A program made the position numbers and the translations under genes. 48,332 nt of DNA from Luteimonas salinisoli (lineage in GTDB: Bacteria; Pseudomonadota; Gammaproteobacteria; Xanthomonadales; Xanthomonadaceae), in NCBI RefSeq assembly GCF_013425525.1, contig NZ_JACCKA010000074.1, positions 1 through 48,332 of the forward strand, given 5' to 3'. Below the pieces are notes generated by a model. That model searched no databases, was not told where the DNA came from, and saw only the letters and a list, made by a program, of their open reading frames with translations. This document shows positions 19,013 through 28,642 of the stretch, piece after piece (positions within the stretch are counted from its first letter, which is position 1; each line of letters opens with the position of its first letter).

Positions 19013-19192
19013 ATGACCATGCTCGACCATTCCGGAGAACTCGAGGCCGTCAACCGCCTCTACGAACTCGCCCGCGACGGCGCCACCGAGAGCAGCGAGT
19101 ACAGCCAGCTCGACCGACAGGTGTTCCACGCCCTGGTGCAGACCTACGGCGCCGAGGAAGGCATCGTCCGCCAGACCGCCGTCGCGACCTGA
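19013..19192 (+). CDS. Small hypothetical protein, 59 residues
   Basis: Short open frame starting MTMLDHSGELEAVNRLYELA and ending in IVRQTAVAT. The predicted product is acidic, mostly helical and without a signal peptide or cysteine. Codon use is strongly GC at third positions like neighbouring genes, which supports a real gene. It sits between the divergent histone-like gene and the convergent rhomboid gene. The ribosome binding site is weak (GAAGACAG about 11 bases upstream). I do not recognise a family. Confidence 0.55.
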   Translation: MTMLDHSGELEAVNRLYELARDGATESSEYSQLDRQVFHALVQTYGAEEGIVRQTAVAT

Positions 19193-19206
19193 GCCGCCGC
19201 CCTCGC

Positions 19207-19830
19207 TCAGCCCCCGGTCGAGGGACTGGCGAGCCGCTGCAGGAAGGTGGTGGCCACGCGCGGCTCCATCATCACCGTGAACAGCATGCCGTAGACCGCG
19301 CCCCACAGATGGGCGCTGTGGTTGACGTTGCCGCCGCCGCGCCGATCCATCCAGATGCTGTAGCCGATGTAGAGCAGGGCGAACACGAAGGCCGGGATCC
19401 CGATCGGGATCAGCATCAGGTAGATCGGCGACCACGGCGCCAGCAGGACGAACGAGAACAGCACCGCCGAGACGGCGCCCGAGGCGCCGAGGCTGCGGTA
19501 GGCGGGATCGTGCTGGTGGCGCAGGTAGGTGGGCAGGATCGCGACCACGATCGCCGAAAGATAGAACGCGAGGTAGCCGATCGCGCCGATCCGCTCGGAG
19601 AAGAACTGCTCGATCACGCCGCCGAAGAAGAACAGCGTGATCATGTTGAACAAAAGGTGCATCCAGTCGGCATGCACGAAGCCGTGCGTCACCAGGCGCT
19701 CGTACTGACGGTGGCGGTCGATCGCCGGCGGCCACAGCAGCAGCCGCTCGATCAGGCGCCGGTCGCCGAATGCCCGCCACGAGACCAGCACGGTGACGCC
19801 GATGATGGCGAAGGTGACGATCGATTCCAT
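19207..19830 (-). CDS. Rhomboid family intramembrane serine protease
   Basis: Membrane protease that cleaves transmembrane substrates within the bilayer. The 207-residue product has about six hydrophobic segments. Catalytic Ser117 lies in GASGAVSA, and catalytic His174 in the NHSAHLWGA motif of the last helix; HADWMHLLFNM near 53-63 forms the conserved early loop. The frame can also start at a TTG at 19839; ATG at 19830 is preferred, though neither has a strong ribosome binding site. It converges with the 59-residue ORF. The substrate is unknown. Confidence 0.9.
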   Translation of the reverse strand: MESIVTFAIIGVTVLVSWRAFGDRRLIERLLLWPPAIDRHRQYERLVTHGFVHADWMHLLFNMITLFFFGGVIEQFFSERIGAIGYLAFYLSAIVVAILPTYLRHQHDPAYRSLGASGAVSAVLFSFVLLAPWSPIYLMLIPIGIPAFVFALLYIGYSIWMDRRGGGNVNHSAHLWGAVYGMLFTVMMEPRVATTFLQRLASPSTGG

Positions 19831-20047
19831 CCAGTTCAATCCGTTGCCGACCGCGGGCGCGGCCGCCGAAGCCTAGCAGGATGAGGCGCGCCGCACAGCC
19901 CGGCGCGATCGGCGCCGGCCCGGTCCGCGCCGTTCGCCGCGCCGCCCCGGGACGGCGCCTTCCGACGCCCCCGCCGGCGTCCGCCTGCTGCAGCGGAGGG
20001 CGCGAACGGGCATCATGTCGCATCGTCCCGAAGGCCGCCAACGCACG

Positions 20048-21823
20048 ATGATCCGTCCCGCACTGTTCGCCACGCTGTTGCTCTGTTTCCTGCCCAGCCC
20101 TCCCGCCGCGGCCGCGGAACCTGCGCTCGCCACCGTCTCCGAACGCAGCGGATTTCTACGGACGGGGCGCTACGAGGAAGTCGTCGCGCTGTGCGACGCC
20201 TTCGCCGCGGCCCACCCGGAGGCGGTGCGCTGCTTCGACTTCGGCGTCTCGCCGGAGGGGCGCCCGATGAAGGCGCTTGCCGTGTCCCGCGGCGGCGCAC
20301 TGGATGCGCGAGCGGCGCAGGAGCGCGGCCTGCCGGTGGTCTTGATGCAGGGCGGGATCCATGCCGGCGAGATCGACGGCAAGGACGCAGGATTCCTGGC
20401 GCTGCGCGAGGTCCTCGAGGGGGAGGCCGCCGCCGGCAGCCTGGAGCGGCTGGTCTGGCTGTTCGTCCCGGTGTTCAGCGTCGACGGCCACGAGCGCTTC
20501 GGTGCCTGGAACCGTCCCAACCAGCGCGGCCCCGAACAGATGGGCTGGCGCACCACCGCGCAGAACTACAACCTCAACCGCGACTACGCCAAGGCCGAGG
20601 CGCCGGAGATGCAGGCGATGCTGCGCCTGGTCGAGGAGTGGGATCCGATCGCCGTCATCGACCTGCACGCCACCAACGGCGCGCAGTTCGAGCACGACAT
20701 CGCCATCCAGGTCGAGCCGCTCCACGCCGGCGACGCGGCGCTGCGCGATGTCGGCCTCGCCCTGCGCGACGGAGTGATCGGGGACCTGGCAGCGCAGGGC
20801 TCGCTGCCGCTGCCGTTCTATCCCTCGCTGGTGGAGTACGACAATCCCGACTCCGGCTTCGAGGACGGCGTTTCCCCGCCGCGCTTCTCCACCGGCTACT
20901 TCCCGCTGCGCAACCGCCTGGCGATGCTGGTGGAGACGCATTCCTGGAAGGAATACCCACAGCGCGTGCGCGCCACCCGCAACACCATCGTCTCGGTGCT
21001 CGAGCACGCCGCCCGCGACGGCCGCGACTGGCTGCGTACCGCCCGCGAAGCGGACGCCCGTGCCGCGCGCCTGGCCGGCCGGCCGGTGCCGCTCGACTAC
21101 CGCGCCACCGACACCGCGCGCACCATCGAGTTCCGCGGCTATGCCTGGACCCGCGAGCCCTCGGAGGTCTCCGGCGCGCCGATGACCCGCTACGACGAAG
21201 CCACGCCGCAGGTCTGGCGGGTGCCGCTGCGCGACGAAGTGGTGCCTGGACGCAGCGTCCAGGCACCCGCCGGCGGCTACCTGGTGCCGCCGGCGCACGC
21301 GGCCTGGGTGGCCGACAAGCTGGCCCTGCACGGCATCGAGCACGTGCGCCTGGCGCGGCCGCTGCCGCAGGCGCGGCTGGAGACCTTCCGCGCCGACAGC
21401 GCGGAGCTGTCGGCGACGACGCTGGAGGGCCATCAGATGCTCGCCCTCGAGGGCAGCTGGGAAACCGAGCGGCGCGACGTCGCCGCCGGCGCGCTGTTCG
21501 TGCCGATCGCGCAGCCCAAGGCGCGGCTGGCGATGGCGCTGCTGGAGCCGCAGGCGCCGGATTCGTTCGCCGCCTGGGGCATGTTCAACAACCATTTCGA
21601 GCGCAAGGAATACATGGAGGCCTACGTCGCCGAGGCGGTGGCCCGCGAGATGTTGGCCGCCGATCCGCGGCTGAAGACGGAATTCGAGCGGCGCCTGCGC
21701 GAGGACGCCGAGTTCGCCGCCAACCCGCGCGCGCGCCTGGACTTCTTCTACCGGCGTCACAGCGCCTGGGACGAGCGCCACAACCTGTACCCGGTGTACC
21801 GCACCGGGGGCGATCCACGGTAG
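20048..21823 (+). CDS. Secreted M14 family zinc carboxypeptidase
   Basis: Exported metallopeptidase of 591 residues. A signal peptide (MIRPALFATLLLCFLPSPPAAAA) precedes the carboxypeptidase domain. Zinc ligands His105 and Glu108 lie in GGIHAGEIDGKD; the third His is probably in VIDLHATNG and the catalytic Glu in LAMLVETHSWKEYP. A C-terminal beta-rich region of about 200 residues follows, as in large M14 proteins of xanthomonads. The in-frame ATG at 20015 is less likely because the signal peptide begins at 20048. The next gene starts 5 bases after its stop, so they probably form an operon. Confidence 0.9.
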   Translation: MIRPALFATLLLCFLPSPPAAAAEPALATVSERSGFLRTGRYEEVVALCDAFAAAHPEAVRCFDFGVSPEGRPMKALAVSRGGALDARAAQERGLPVVLMQGGIHAGEIDGKDAGFLALREVLEGEAAAGSLERLVWLFVPVFSVDGHERFGAWNRPNQRGPEQMGWRTTAQNYNLNRDYAKAEAPEMQAMLRLVEEWDPIAVIDLHATNGAQFEHDIAIQVEPLHAGDAALRDVGLALRDGVIGDLAAQGSLPLPFYPSLVEYDNPDSGFEDGVSPPRFSTGYFPLRNRLAMLVETHSWKEYPQRVRATRNTIVSVLEHAARDGRDWLRTAREADARAARLAGRPVPLDYRATDTARTIEFRGYAWTREPSEVSGAPMTRYDEATPQVWRVPLRDEVVPGRSVQAPAGGYLVPPAHAAWVADKLALHGIEHVRLARPLPQARLETFRADSAELSATTLEGHQMLALEGSWETERRDVAAGALFVPIAQPKARLAMALLEPQAPDSFAAWGMFNNHFERKEYMEAYVAEAVAREMLAADPRLKTEFERRLREDAEFAANPRARLDFFYRRHSAWDERHNLYPVYRTGGDPR

Positions 21824-21828
21824 GCGCG

Positions 21829-22668
21829 GTGCGACGGCTGCAACCGTTCGCCGCGGGCGTGCTGCTGCTGGCGGCCTCGCTGCTGGCGGGCTGCGCGACG
21901 AGCGGGCCGCGCCAGCAGCCGGACACCGCCGGGTTCGTCGTGGTCACGCTCAACCTCTACCACGACCGCGACGACTGGCCGAAGCGCCGCCCGCTGGTGA
22001 TCGAAGGGCTGCGCGCGCTGCAGCCCGACGCGATCGCGCTGCAGGAGGTGCTGCAGCACGGGACCCTGCGCAACCAGGCCGAGGACATCGCCGCCGCGCT
22101 CGGCTACGAAGCCCACTTCGTCTCGACCGACCCCGAAGGCGAGACGCGGCGCTACGGCAATGCGATCCTCGTCCGCCACCCGATCCTCGCCCGCGGCGGC
22201 GTCGTGCTGCAGTCGCTGCAGGATTCGCGCACCCTCGCGCACCTTCGCGTCGACGTCGCGGGCATCGCCGTCGATCTCTACGACACCCACCTGCATCACA
22301 CCCCCGAGGGCGCAGCGCTGCGCGAGGAACAACTCGCCCAGGCGCTGGCCCACATCGAGGCCCGCGACGACGGCGCGCCGATGGTGCTGGCGGGCGATTT
22401 CAACGCCGAGGTCTCGGCCCCGGAGCTGGCGCCGCTGGCCGGCGGCTTCGTCGACGCGTTCGGCAGCCTGCATGCCGGGGCCGATGCCGTGACCACCCTC
22501 AACCCCCACTATTTCGGCGCCGACCGCCGCCGCATCGATCACGTGTTCGTGCGCGGGTTCGAGGTGCTGGAGGCCCGGCGCGTGCTCGATGCGCCCGATG
22601 CCGCCGGCACCTGGCCCAGCGATCATTTCGGTATCCTCGCGCGCTTGCGGCCCGCGCGTACACGCTGA
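21829..22668 (+). CDS. Lipoprotein endonuclease/exonuclease/phosphatase family hydrolase
   Basis: Product of 279 residues starting at a GTG. The signal ends in the lipobox LLAGC with Cys22, so it is predicted to be a membrane-anchored lipoprotein facing the periplasm. The EEP fold is clear: VTLNLYHDRDDW, ALQEV, YGNAILVR, DTHLHHT, AGDFNAE, RIDHVFVR and SDHFGILA, covering the metal-binding Asn, Glu, Asp-Asn and the Asp-His pair. The substrate could be nucleic acid or a phosphodiester such as a phospholipid. It begins 5 bases after the M14 gene; the GTG start is set by the signal peptide. Confidence 0.85.
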   Translation: MRRLQPFAAGVLLLAASLLAGCATSGPRQQPDTAGFVVVTLNLYHDRDDWPKRRPLVIEGLRALQPDAIALQEVLQHGTLRNQAEDIAAALGYEAHFVSTDPEGETRRYGNAILVRHPILARGGVVLQSLQDSRTLAHLRVDVAGIAVDLYDTHLHHTPEGAALREEQLAQALAHIEARDDGAPMVLAGDFNAEVSAPELAPLAGGFVDAFGSLHAGADAVTTLNPHYFGADRRRIDHVFVRGFEVLEARRVLDAPDAAGTWPSDHFGILARLRPARTR

Positions 22669-22718
22669 GGTCATCGGCGCGACATCATGCTGGTCGCGAT
22701 CGCCACGGGAGCCGCTCC

Positions 22719-23159
22719 ATGCCCGCCCGCCCCGCCGTCCTCGCCTGCTGCCTGCTGCTCGCGCCGACGGGCTGCCAGTCGCCACCGCCACCGGCCACCA
22801 ATGCCGGCCTCGCCGCCGCGGAGCACGCGATGATCCGCGGGCGCGCCACCTACTACGAAAAGATGCTGATGCCGTCCGACTCGGTGCTCGAGGTGCGCCT
22901 GCTCGACCGCGACGCCGCAGCAGGCGCACCCGGCGCGGTCGTCGCCGCGGCAAGCTTCACCCCTCTATCCGGCCCGCCCTACGACTTCGCCCTGCCCTAC
23001 GACCCGGCACGCCTGCGCGAAGGCGGCCGTTACGGCCTCGGCGTCACGCTCTCCACGCCGCAGGGCGAGGTGTTCTTCGCCACCGAGACCCCGGTCGCGG
23101 TGCAGCCTGGCAGCGCCGCGACCGTCGAATTCCGCATGCTGCGCACCACCACGCCCTGA
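22719..23159 (+). CDS. YbaY family lipoprotein (YscW domain)
   Basis: Predicted lipoprotein of 146 residues: signal MPARPAVLACCLLLAPTGC with Cys19, then one YbaY/YscW beta-sandwich domain. Typical elements are IRGRATYYEKMLMPSDSVLEVRLLD, YDFALPYDPARLREGGRYGLGVTL and the FATETPVAV strand. The close pairing with the MliC-like gene 26 bases downstream matches gene sets in which YbaY-type, MliC and COG3650 domains occur together. The function is unclear; an envelope chaperone-like or inhibitor role is possible. Confidence 0.86.
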   Translation: MPARPAVLACCLLLAPTGCQSPPPPATNAGLAAAEHAMIRGRATYYEKMLMPSDSVLEVRLLDRDAAAGAPGAVVAAASFTPLSGPPYDFALPYDPARLREGGRYGLGVTLSTPQGEVFFATETPVAVQPGSAATVEFRMLRTTTP

Positions 23160-23185
23160 GCCTGCCGCGACCGCCCGGAGATCCG

Positions 23186-23899
23186 ATGACCACCCGCCAC
23201 GCTTTCTTCGCCGCCGTCTCCCTGTCCATGGTCCTGGCCGCCTGCCAGCCTCCCGCCCCCTCAGCCGAGGCGCCCGGCAACGCCGCGACCGACGACGCCG
23301 CCGACGGAACCGCTGCGCAGAGCGGATTCACCGAGACCGCGGCCGAGGCGCCTGTCGTGCGCTACCAGTGCGGCGAGCTCGCGGTCGGTGCGCGCTTCAC
23401 CGCCGATGGCGACAGCGTGGAGCTGGCCTACTCCGGGCAGCGGCGCACCCTGGCGGGCGACGGCGCGGACTACGTCGACGACGCCGGCAACGTCTTCCGC
23501 AGCGGAGCGCCGGCCTCGCTGGCGCTGGCCGGAGAGCCCACTCGCGAATGCGTGCCGACCGAGCATGTCTCGCCCTGGGAGGCGGCCGCAGCGCGCGGCG
23601 TCGCGTTCCGCGCGTTGGGCCAGGAGCCGGGCTGGCTGGTGGAGATCGGCGACGGGGAACAGCCGAACCTGTCGGCGCAGCTGGACTACGGCGAGCGCCG
23701 CATCGAGCTCGCCGATGCCGCCCCGCTCGACGACGGCTCGGGGTTCCACGGCGAGACCGGCGACGGCACCGAGGTCCGTCTCGAGATCGCCCGCGAGTCC
23801 TGCGCGGACCCGATGAGCGGCGAGCGCTTCGAGGCCGCCGCGCGGCTGCGGGTCGGCGACCGGGAGTACCATGGCTGCGGCGCGTACCTGGAGGACTGA
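23186..23899 (+). CDS. Lipoprotein with MliC-like and COG3650-like domains
   Basis: Predicted lipoprotein of 237 residues: signal with lipobox VLAAC (Cys20), then an acidic Ala/Pro-rich spacer to about 52. Next is an MliC-like segment (VRYQCGELAVGARF, then GADYVDDAGNVFRSGAPASLAL, ending with a second Cys that could pair with the first). MliC proteins inhibit C-type lysozyme. The C-terminal half (FRALGQEPGWLVEI through YHGCGAYLED, with two Cys) resembles the COG3650 domain often fused or adjacent to MliC. The ATG has GGAG six bases upstream. The inhibitor assignment is by domain resemblance only; the MliC SGARY-type loop is diverged. Confidence 0.75.
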   Translation: MTTRHAFFAAVSLSMVLAACQPPAPSAEAPGNAATDDAADGTAAQSGFTETAAEAPVVRYQCGELAVGARFTADGDSVELAYSGQRRTLAGDGADYVDDAGNVFRSGAPASLALAGEPTRECVPTEHVSPWEAAAARGVAFRALGQEPGWLVEIGDGEQPNLSAQLDYGERRIELADAAPLDDGSGFHGETGDGTEVRLEIARESCADPMSGERFEAAARLRVGDREYHGCGAYLED

Positions 23900-24049
23900 G
23901 GCGGCCCGGGCAGCGACCGTTCGCGACCGCGCCATCGCGCGGCATCGCGCCCCGCCGGTCCGCATGAGTCCAGGACCATCCGATCCGCTGCCCGGCGCCC
24001 GGCCGCCACTCCCGAAGCCCCTGTCCGCTCCCTCCCGCACCGACCGACG

Positions 24050-24778
<729 letters not shown>

Positions 24779-24782
24779 ACCG

Positions 24783-27152
24783 GTGCGCATCTCGGCACTG
24801 AACAGGAAACTTCTGCGCGACCTGCGTGCGATGGCCGGGCAGGCGACCGCGATCGCCCTGGTGCTCGCCGCCGGCATGACCATGTGGGTGATGTACCTGT
24901 CCAACTTCCAGTCCCTGGAGCGCAGCCAGCGCGCCTACTACGAGCGCCAGCGTTTCGCCGACGTGTTCGCCAACCTCAAGCGCGCGCCGGAGCCTGTGGC
25001 CGCGCGCATCGCCGCGATCCCCGGCGTGGCCCGCACCGAGACGCGCGTGGTCGCCGACGTGGTGCTGGACGTGCCCGGCCTCGACGAGCCGGCCAGCGGC
25101 CGCCTGGTCTCGGTGCCCGCCGACCGCCGCCCGGCGCTCAACGACCTGTACCTGCGCAGCGGCCGCTGGATCGCTCCGGGCCGGCCCGACGAGGTGCTGG
25201 CCAGCGCCGCCTTCGTCGACGCCAACGGCTTCCGCGTCGGCGATCGGGTGGGCGCGATCATCAACGGCCGCTGGCGCGACCTGGAGATCGTCGGCGTGGC
25301 CATGTCGCCCGAGTACGTCTACAGCATCCGCCCCGGCGAGATCATCCCGGACGATCGCCGCTTCGGGGTGTTCTGGATGGAGCGGCGTGCGCTGGCGGCC
25401 GCCTTCGACATGGAGGGCGGCTTCAACGACGTCGCGCTGAAGCTGGCCCCCGGGACGCAGGTCGATGAGGTGATCGCGCGGCTGGACGACCTGCTGGAGC
25501 GCCATGGCGGCCTCGGCGCGCTGCCGCGGGAGCTGCAGCCCTCGCACTGGATCCTGGAGTCGGAACTGCAGCAGCTGCGCAGCATGGGCGTGGCGGTTCC
25601 GGCGATGTTCCTGCTGGTCGCCGGGTTCGTGCTCAACGTGGCGCTCAACCGCGCGCTGACGCTGCAGCGGCCGCAGCTCGCCGCGCTCAAGGCGCTGGGC
25701 TACCGCAACGACGAACTCGCCTGGCACTACATGAAGTGGGCACTGGCGATCGCCGCGGCCGGCGCGCTGCTGGGCGTGGCCGCCGGCGCCTGGCTCGGGG
25801 CGCAGATGACCGACCTGTACGCCCAGTACTTCAGCTTTCCCGAGACCGCCTACCACGTCTCGCCGGCGGTGGCGCTGGGCGCCCTGGCCGCGAGCCTGGC
25901 GACCGCGGCGGCCGGCGCCTGGTCGGCGGTGCGGCGCGCGGTGCGGATCCCGCCGGCCGAGGCGATGCGGCCGGAACCGCCGGCGCGCTACCGCCGCAGC
26001 CTGATCGAGCGGCCCGGCATCCGCGAGCGCCTCGGCACCGCCATGCGGATGATCCTGCGCAACCTCGAGCGCCAGCCGCTGCGCGCGCTGGCGTCGATCG
26101 TCGGCACCGCCTTCGCCGGCGGCATCCTGCTGTTCGGGTTCGCCATGGTGGCCTCGGTGGATCGCCTGATCGTGCAGCAGTTCGCGGTGGCCGAACGCCA
26201 GGACGTGACCGTCAACTTCGTCGAGCCGGCCTCGGCCGCGGCCGGCCATGCCCTGGCACGGCTGCCCGGCGTGCTCACAGTGGAACCGCAGCGCACTGTG
26301 CCCGCGCGCCTGCGCGCAGGCCACCGCCATCGCGACCTGGCTGTCACCGGTGTCGGCAGCGACGCGCGGCTGCGACGCATCGTCGGCGCCGACGGCCGCG
26401 CCCTGCCGGTGCCGCCGGAGGGGGTGGTGCTGTCCTCGATGCTCGCCGAGATCCTCGGGGTCGGCCCCGGCGACGAGGTGATGCTCGAGGTGCTGCAGGG
26501 CAGCCGGCCGCACCGCCGCGTGCAGGTTTCGGGGCTGGTCGACGACGCCCTGGGGCTGTCGGTCTACATGGAGATCGACGCCCTGCGGAGCCTGATGCGC
26601 GAGGGCGCGACCCTGACCGGCGCCGCGCTGAAGACCGATCCGGCGCACGAGGAAGCGCTGTCGCGGGCGCTCAAGGCGCTGCCGGTGGTGGCCGGCGTGG
26701 CGATCAAGCGCACCGTGATCGAGAATTTCCGCCGCACCATGTCCGAGAACATCGGCCTGATGATCACCATCAACGTGGTGTTCGCCGGGATCATCGCCTT
26801 CGGGGTGATCTACAACGCGGCGCGGGTCTCGCTCTCGGAGCGCTCGCGCGAACTGGCCAGCCTGCGCGTGCTCGGTTTCACCCGCGCCGAGATCTCGCTG
26901 ATCCTGCTCGGCGAACTGGTGATCCTGACCGCACTGTCGCTGCCGCTCGGCGCAGTGCTCGGCTACCTGATGTCGCAGGCCATGGTGAAGCAGATCGAGA
27001 GCGAGGTGTACCGTTTCCAGCTGACCATCGATCCGTCGACCCTGGCCTGGGCGGCGCTGGTGGTGATCGCCGCGGCGGCGGTCTCCGGGCTGGTGGTGCG
27101 GCGGCGGCTCGATCGGCTGGACCTGGTCGGGGTGCTGAAGACGCGCGAATGA
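24783..27152 (+). CDS. ABC transporter permease, FtsX/MacB type with two FtsX domains
   Basis: Inner-membrane permease of 789 residues starting at a GTG 4 bases after the ATPase stop. A first membrane helix (about residues 18-40) is followed by a large periplasmic region, three helices forming one FtsX domain (about 265-400, [20 protein letters not shown]...), a second membrane helix near 440, a second periplasmic part, and a C-terminal FtsX domain (about 660-780, [44 protein letters not shown]). Two FtsX domains in one chain suggest it works as a monomer with an ATPase dimer. The substrate is unknown. Confidence 0.9.
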   Translation: MRISALNRKLLRDLRAMAGQATAIALVLAAGMTMWVMYLSNFQSLERSQRAYYERQRFADVFANLKRAPEPVAARIAAIPGVARTETRVVADVVLDVPGLDEPASGRLVSVPADRRPALNDLYLRSGRWIAPGRPDEVLASAAFVDANGFRVGDRVGAIINGRWRDLEIVGVAMSPEYVYSIRPGEIIPDDRRFGVFWMERRALAAAFDMEGGFNDVALKLAPGTQVDEVIARLDDLLERHGGLGALPRELQPSHWILESELQQLRSMGVAVPAMFLLVAGFVLNVALNRALTLQRPQLAALKALGYRNDELAWHYMKWALAIAAAGALLGVAAGAWLGAQMTDLYAQYFSFPETAYHVSPAVALGALAASLATAAAGAWSAVRRAVRIPPAEAMRPEPPARYRRSLIERPGIRERLGTAMRMILRNLERQPLRALASIVGTAFAGGILLFGFAMVASVDRLIVQQFAVAERQDVTVNFVEPASAAAGHALARLPGVLTVEPQRTVPARLRAGHRHRDLAVTGVGSDARLRRIVGADGRALPVPPEGVVLSSMLAEILGVGPGDEVMLEVLQGSRPHRRVQVSGLVDDALGLSVYMEIDALRSLMREGATLTGAALKTDPAHEEALSRALKALPVVAGVAIKRTVIENFRRTMSENIGLMITINVVFAGIIAFGVIYNAARVSLSERSRELASLRVLGFTRAEISLILLGELVILTALSLPLGAVLGYLMSQAMVKQIESEVYRFQLTIDPSTLAWAALVVIAAAAVSGLVVRRRLDRLDLVGVLKTRE

Positions 27153-27188
27153 ACCATGAGGAGAGAGAAGCCATGAGGACCAGGCATC

Positions 27189-28463
27189 ATGACCGGCAAG
27201 AGTGAAGCCGCCGGCCGCAAGTCCGCGCTGCTGCGCAGGTTCGGCTTCCTGAAGCGGCGCAGCGTCTGGGCCGGGATCGCGGTGGTCGTGATGCTGCTGG
27301 CGCTGGCGCTGTGGCCGCGGGCGGCCGAGGTCGAACTCGCCACCGCCACCATCGGCGAGCTGATGGTCACCGTCGACGAGGAGGGCGAGACCCGGGTCCG
27401 CGAGCGCTACATGGTCTCGGCGCCCGTCGCCGGCGAGGTGCGCCGCATCGAACTGGAGCCCGGCGACCCGGTCGAGGCCGGACGCACCGTGGTGGCGCGC
27501 ATGCGCCCGGCGGCGCCGGCGCCGCTGGACGCGCGCACCCGCGCCGAACTCGAGGCCGCGGTGCAGGCCAGCGCTGCAGCGCTCGCGCGCGTGCAGGCCG
27601 AGCGTGGCCGCACCGCCACCATCGCCACCCGCGCGCGGCAGCAGTTCCTGCGCCTGCGCGCGCTCCAGGACAGCGGCGCGATCGCCCGCGACGCCGTCGA
27701 GGCCCAGCAGGCCGAGGCGGACGCCGCCGGCGAGGCGCTGCAGTCGGCGGACCATGCGGTCGCCCAGGCCCGCCACGAGCTGGCCGCCGCCCGCGCGCGG
27801 CTGATGCGCCAGGATCCGGAATCGGAGGGTCGGGCGCCATCCCGCCCGGATCCCGACAGCGAGGACCTGCTGGTGCTGGCGCCCGTCGACGGCGTGGTGC
27901 TGCGGCGCCTGCGCGAAAGCCGTGGCGTGGTGCCGGCGGGCGCCGAACTGCTGGAGTTGGGCAACGCGCGCGGGCTGGAGATCGTCGCGGACCTGCTGTC
28001 CTCCGAGGCGGTGCGCGTCTCGCCGGGCGACGCCGTGCTGATCGAGCAGTGGGGCGGCGGCGACACCCTGCGCGGGCGGGTGCGGCGCATCGAGCCGGCC
28101 GGTTTCCTGAAAATCTCGGCGCTGGGCGTGGAGGAGCAGCGGGTCAACGTGATCGTCGATTTCGAGGATCCCGTCGAGGCGCGCGAGGCGTTGGGCGACG
28201 CCTACCGGGTCGAGGTGCGCGTCGTGGTCTGGCACAAGGCGGATGCGCTGAGGCTGCCGGTCGGCAGCCTGTTCCGCGACGGCGACGACTGGGCGGCCTT
28301 TGTCGCCGACGGCGGCCGCGCGCGGCTGCGCAAGCTCGAGCTGGGCCGGCGCAACAGCCGCGAAGCGGAAGTCCTGGGCGGCCTGCAGGAGGGCGAGCGG
28401 GTGGTGCTGTATCCCGCCGACGACCTGGAAGATGGCACCCGCATCAAGCCGCGCGAGGACTGA
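27189..28463 (+). CDS. HlyD/AcrA-type periplasmic adaptor of the ABC efflux system
   Basis: Membrane-fusion protein of 424 residues. A basic N-terminus and one membrane anchor (about 27-42) precede a barrel-sandwich hybrid half (VSAPVAGEVRRIELEPGDPVEAG), an alpha-helical hairpin rich in Ala, Arg, Glu and Gln (about 115-210), the second lipoyl half (LLVLAPVDGVVLRRLRESRGVVPAGAELLELG), a beta-barrel and a membrane-proximal domain ending near RIKPRED. It lies 36 bases after the permease. With ATPase and permease it should form a tripartite exporter using an outer-membrane channel encoded elsewhere. Confidence 0.92.
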   Translation: MTGKSEAAGRKSALLRRFGFLKRRSVWAGIAVVVMLLALALWPRAAEVELATATIGELMVTVDEEGETRVRERYMVSAPVAGEVRRIELEPGDPVEAGRTVVARMRPAAPAPLDARTRAELEAAVQASAAALARVQAERGRTATIATRARQQFLRLRALQDSGAIARDAVEAQQAEADAAGEALQSADHAVAQARHELAAARARLMRQDPESEGRAPSRPDPDSEDLLVLAPVDGVVLRRLRESRGVVPAGAELLELGNARGLEIVADLLSSEAVRVSPGDAVLIEQWGGGDTLRGRVRRIEPAGFLKISALGVEEQRVNVIVDFEDPVEAREALGDAYRVEVRVVVWHKADALRLPVGSLFRDGDDWAAFVADGGRARLRKLELGRRNSREAEVLGGLQEGERVVLYPADDLEDGTRIKPRED

Positions 28464-28496
28464 CCGCGCCCGCGCTCGCGGCGGCCGGCCACCGGA

Positions 28497-28530
28497 ACCG
28501 CCGACCCCTCGGGGGTCGCGACTCCTACAC
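28497..28530. repeat. REP-like hairpin after the efflux operon
   Basis: CGACCCC and GGGGTCG (28502-28518) pair around a TCG loop and are followed by CGACTCCTAC. On the minus strand this reads GTAGGAGTCGCGACCCC, a form typical of xanthomonad REP sequences. It lies between the convergent adaptor and uup genes and could act on their transcript ends. Confidence 0.5.
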
Positions 28531-28642
28531 GATCGGGCTCGATGCGCCGCCCGGCACGTCCTCCCGAGGCGACACCTGGTGGCGTGGGAGCGACGGCAGC
28601 GACGACGCCCGGGCAGCCAGGCGCGCAGAGCCGAAGGCCGGC

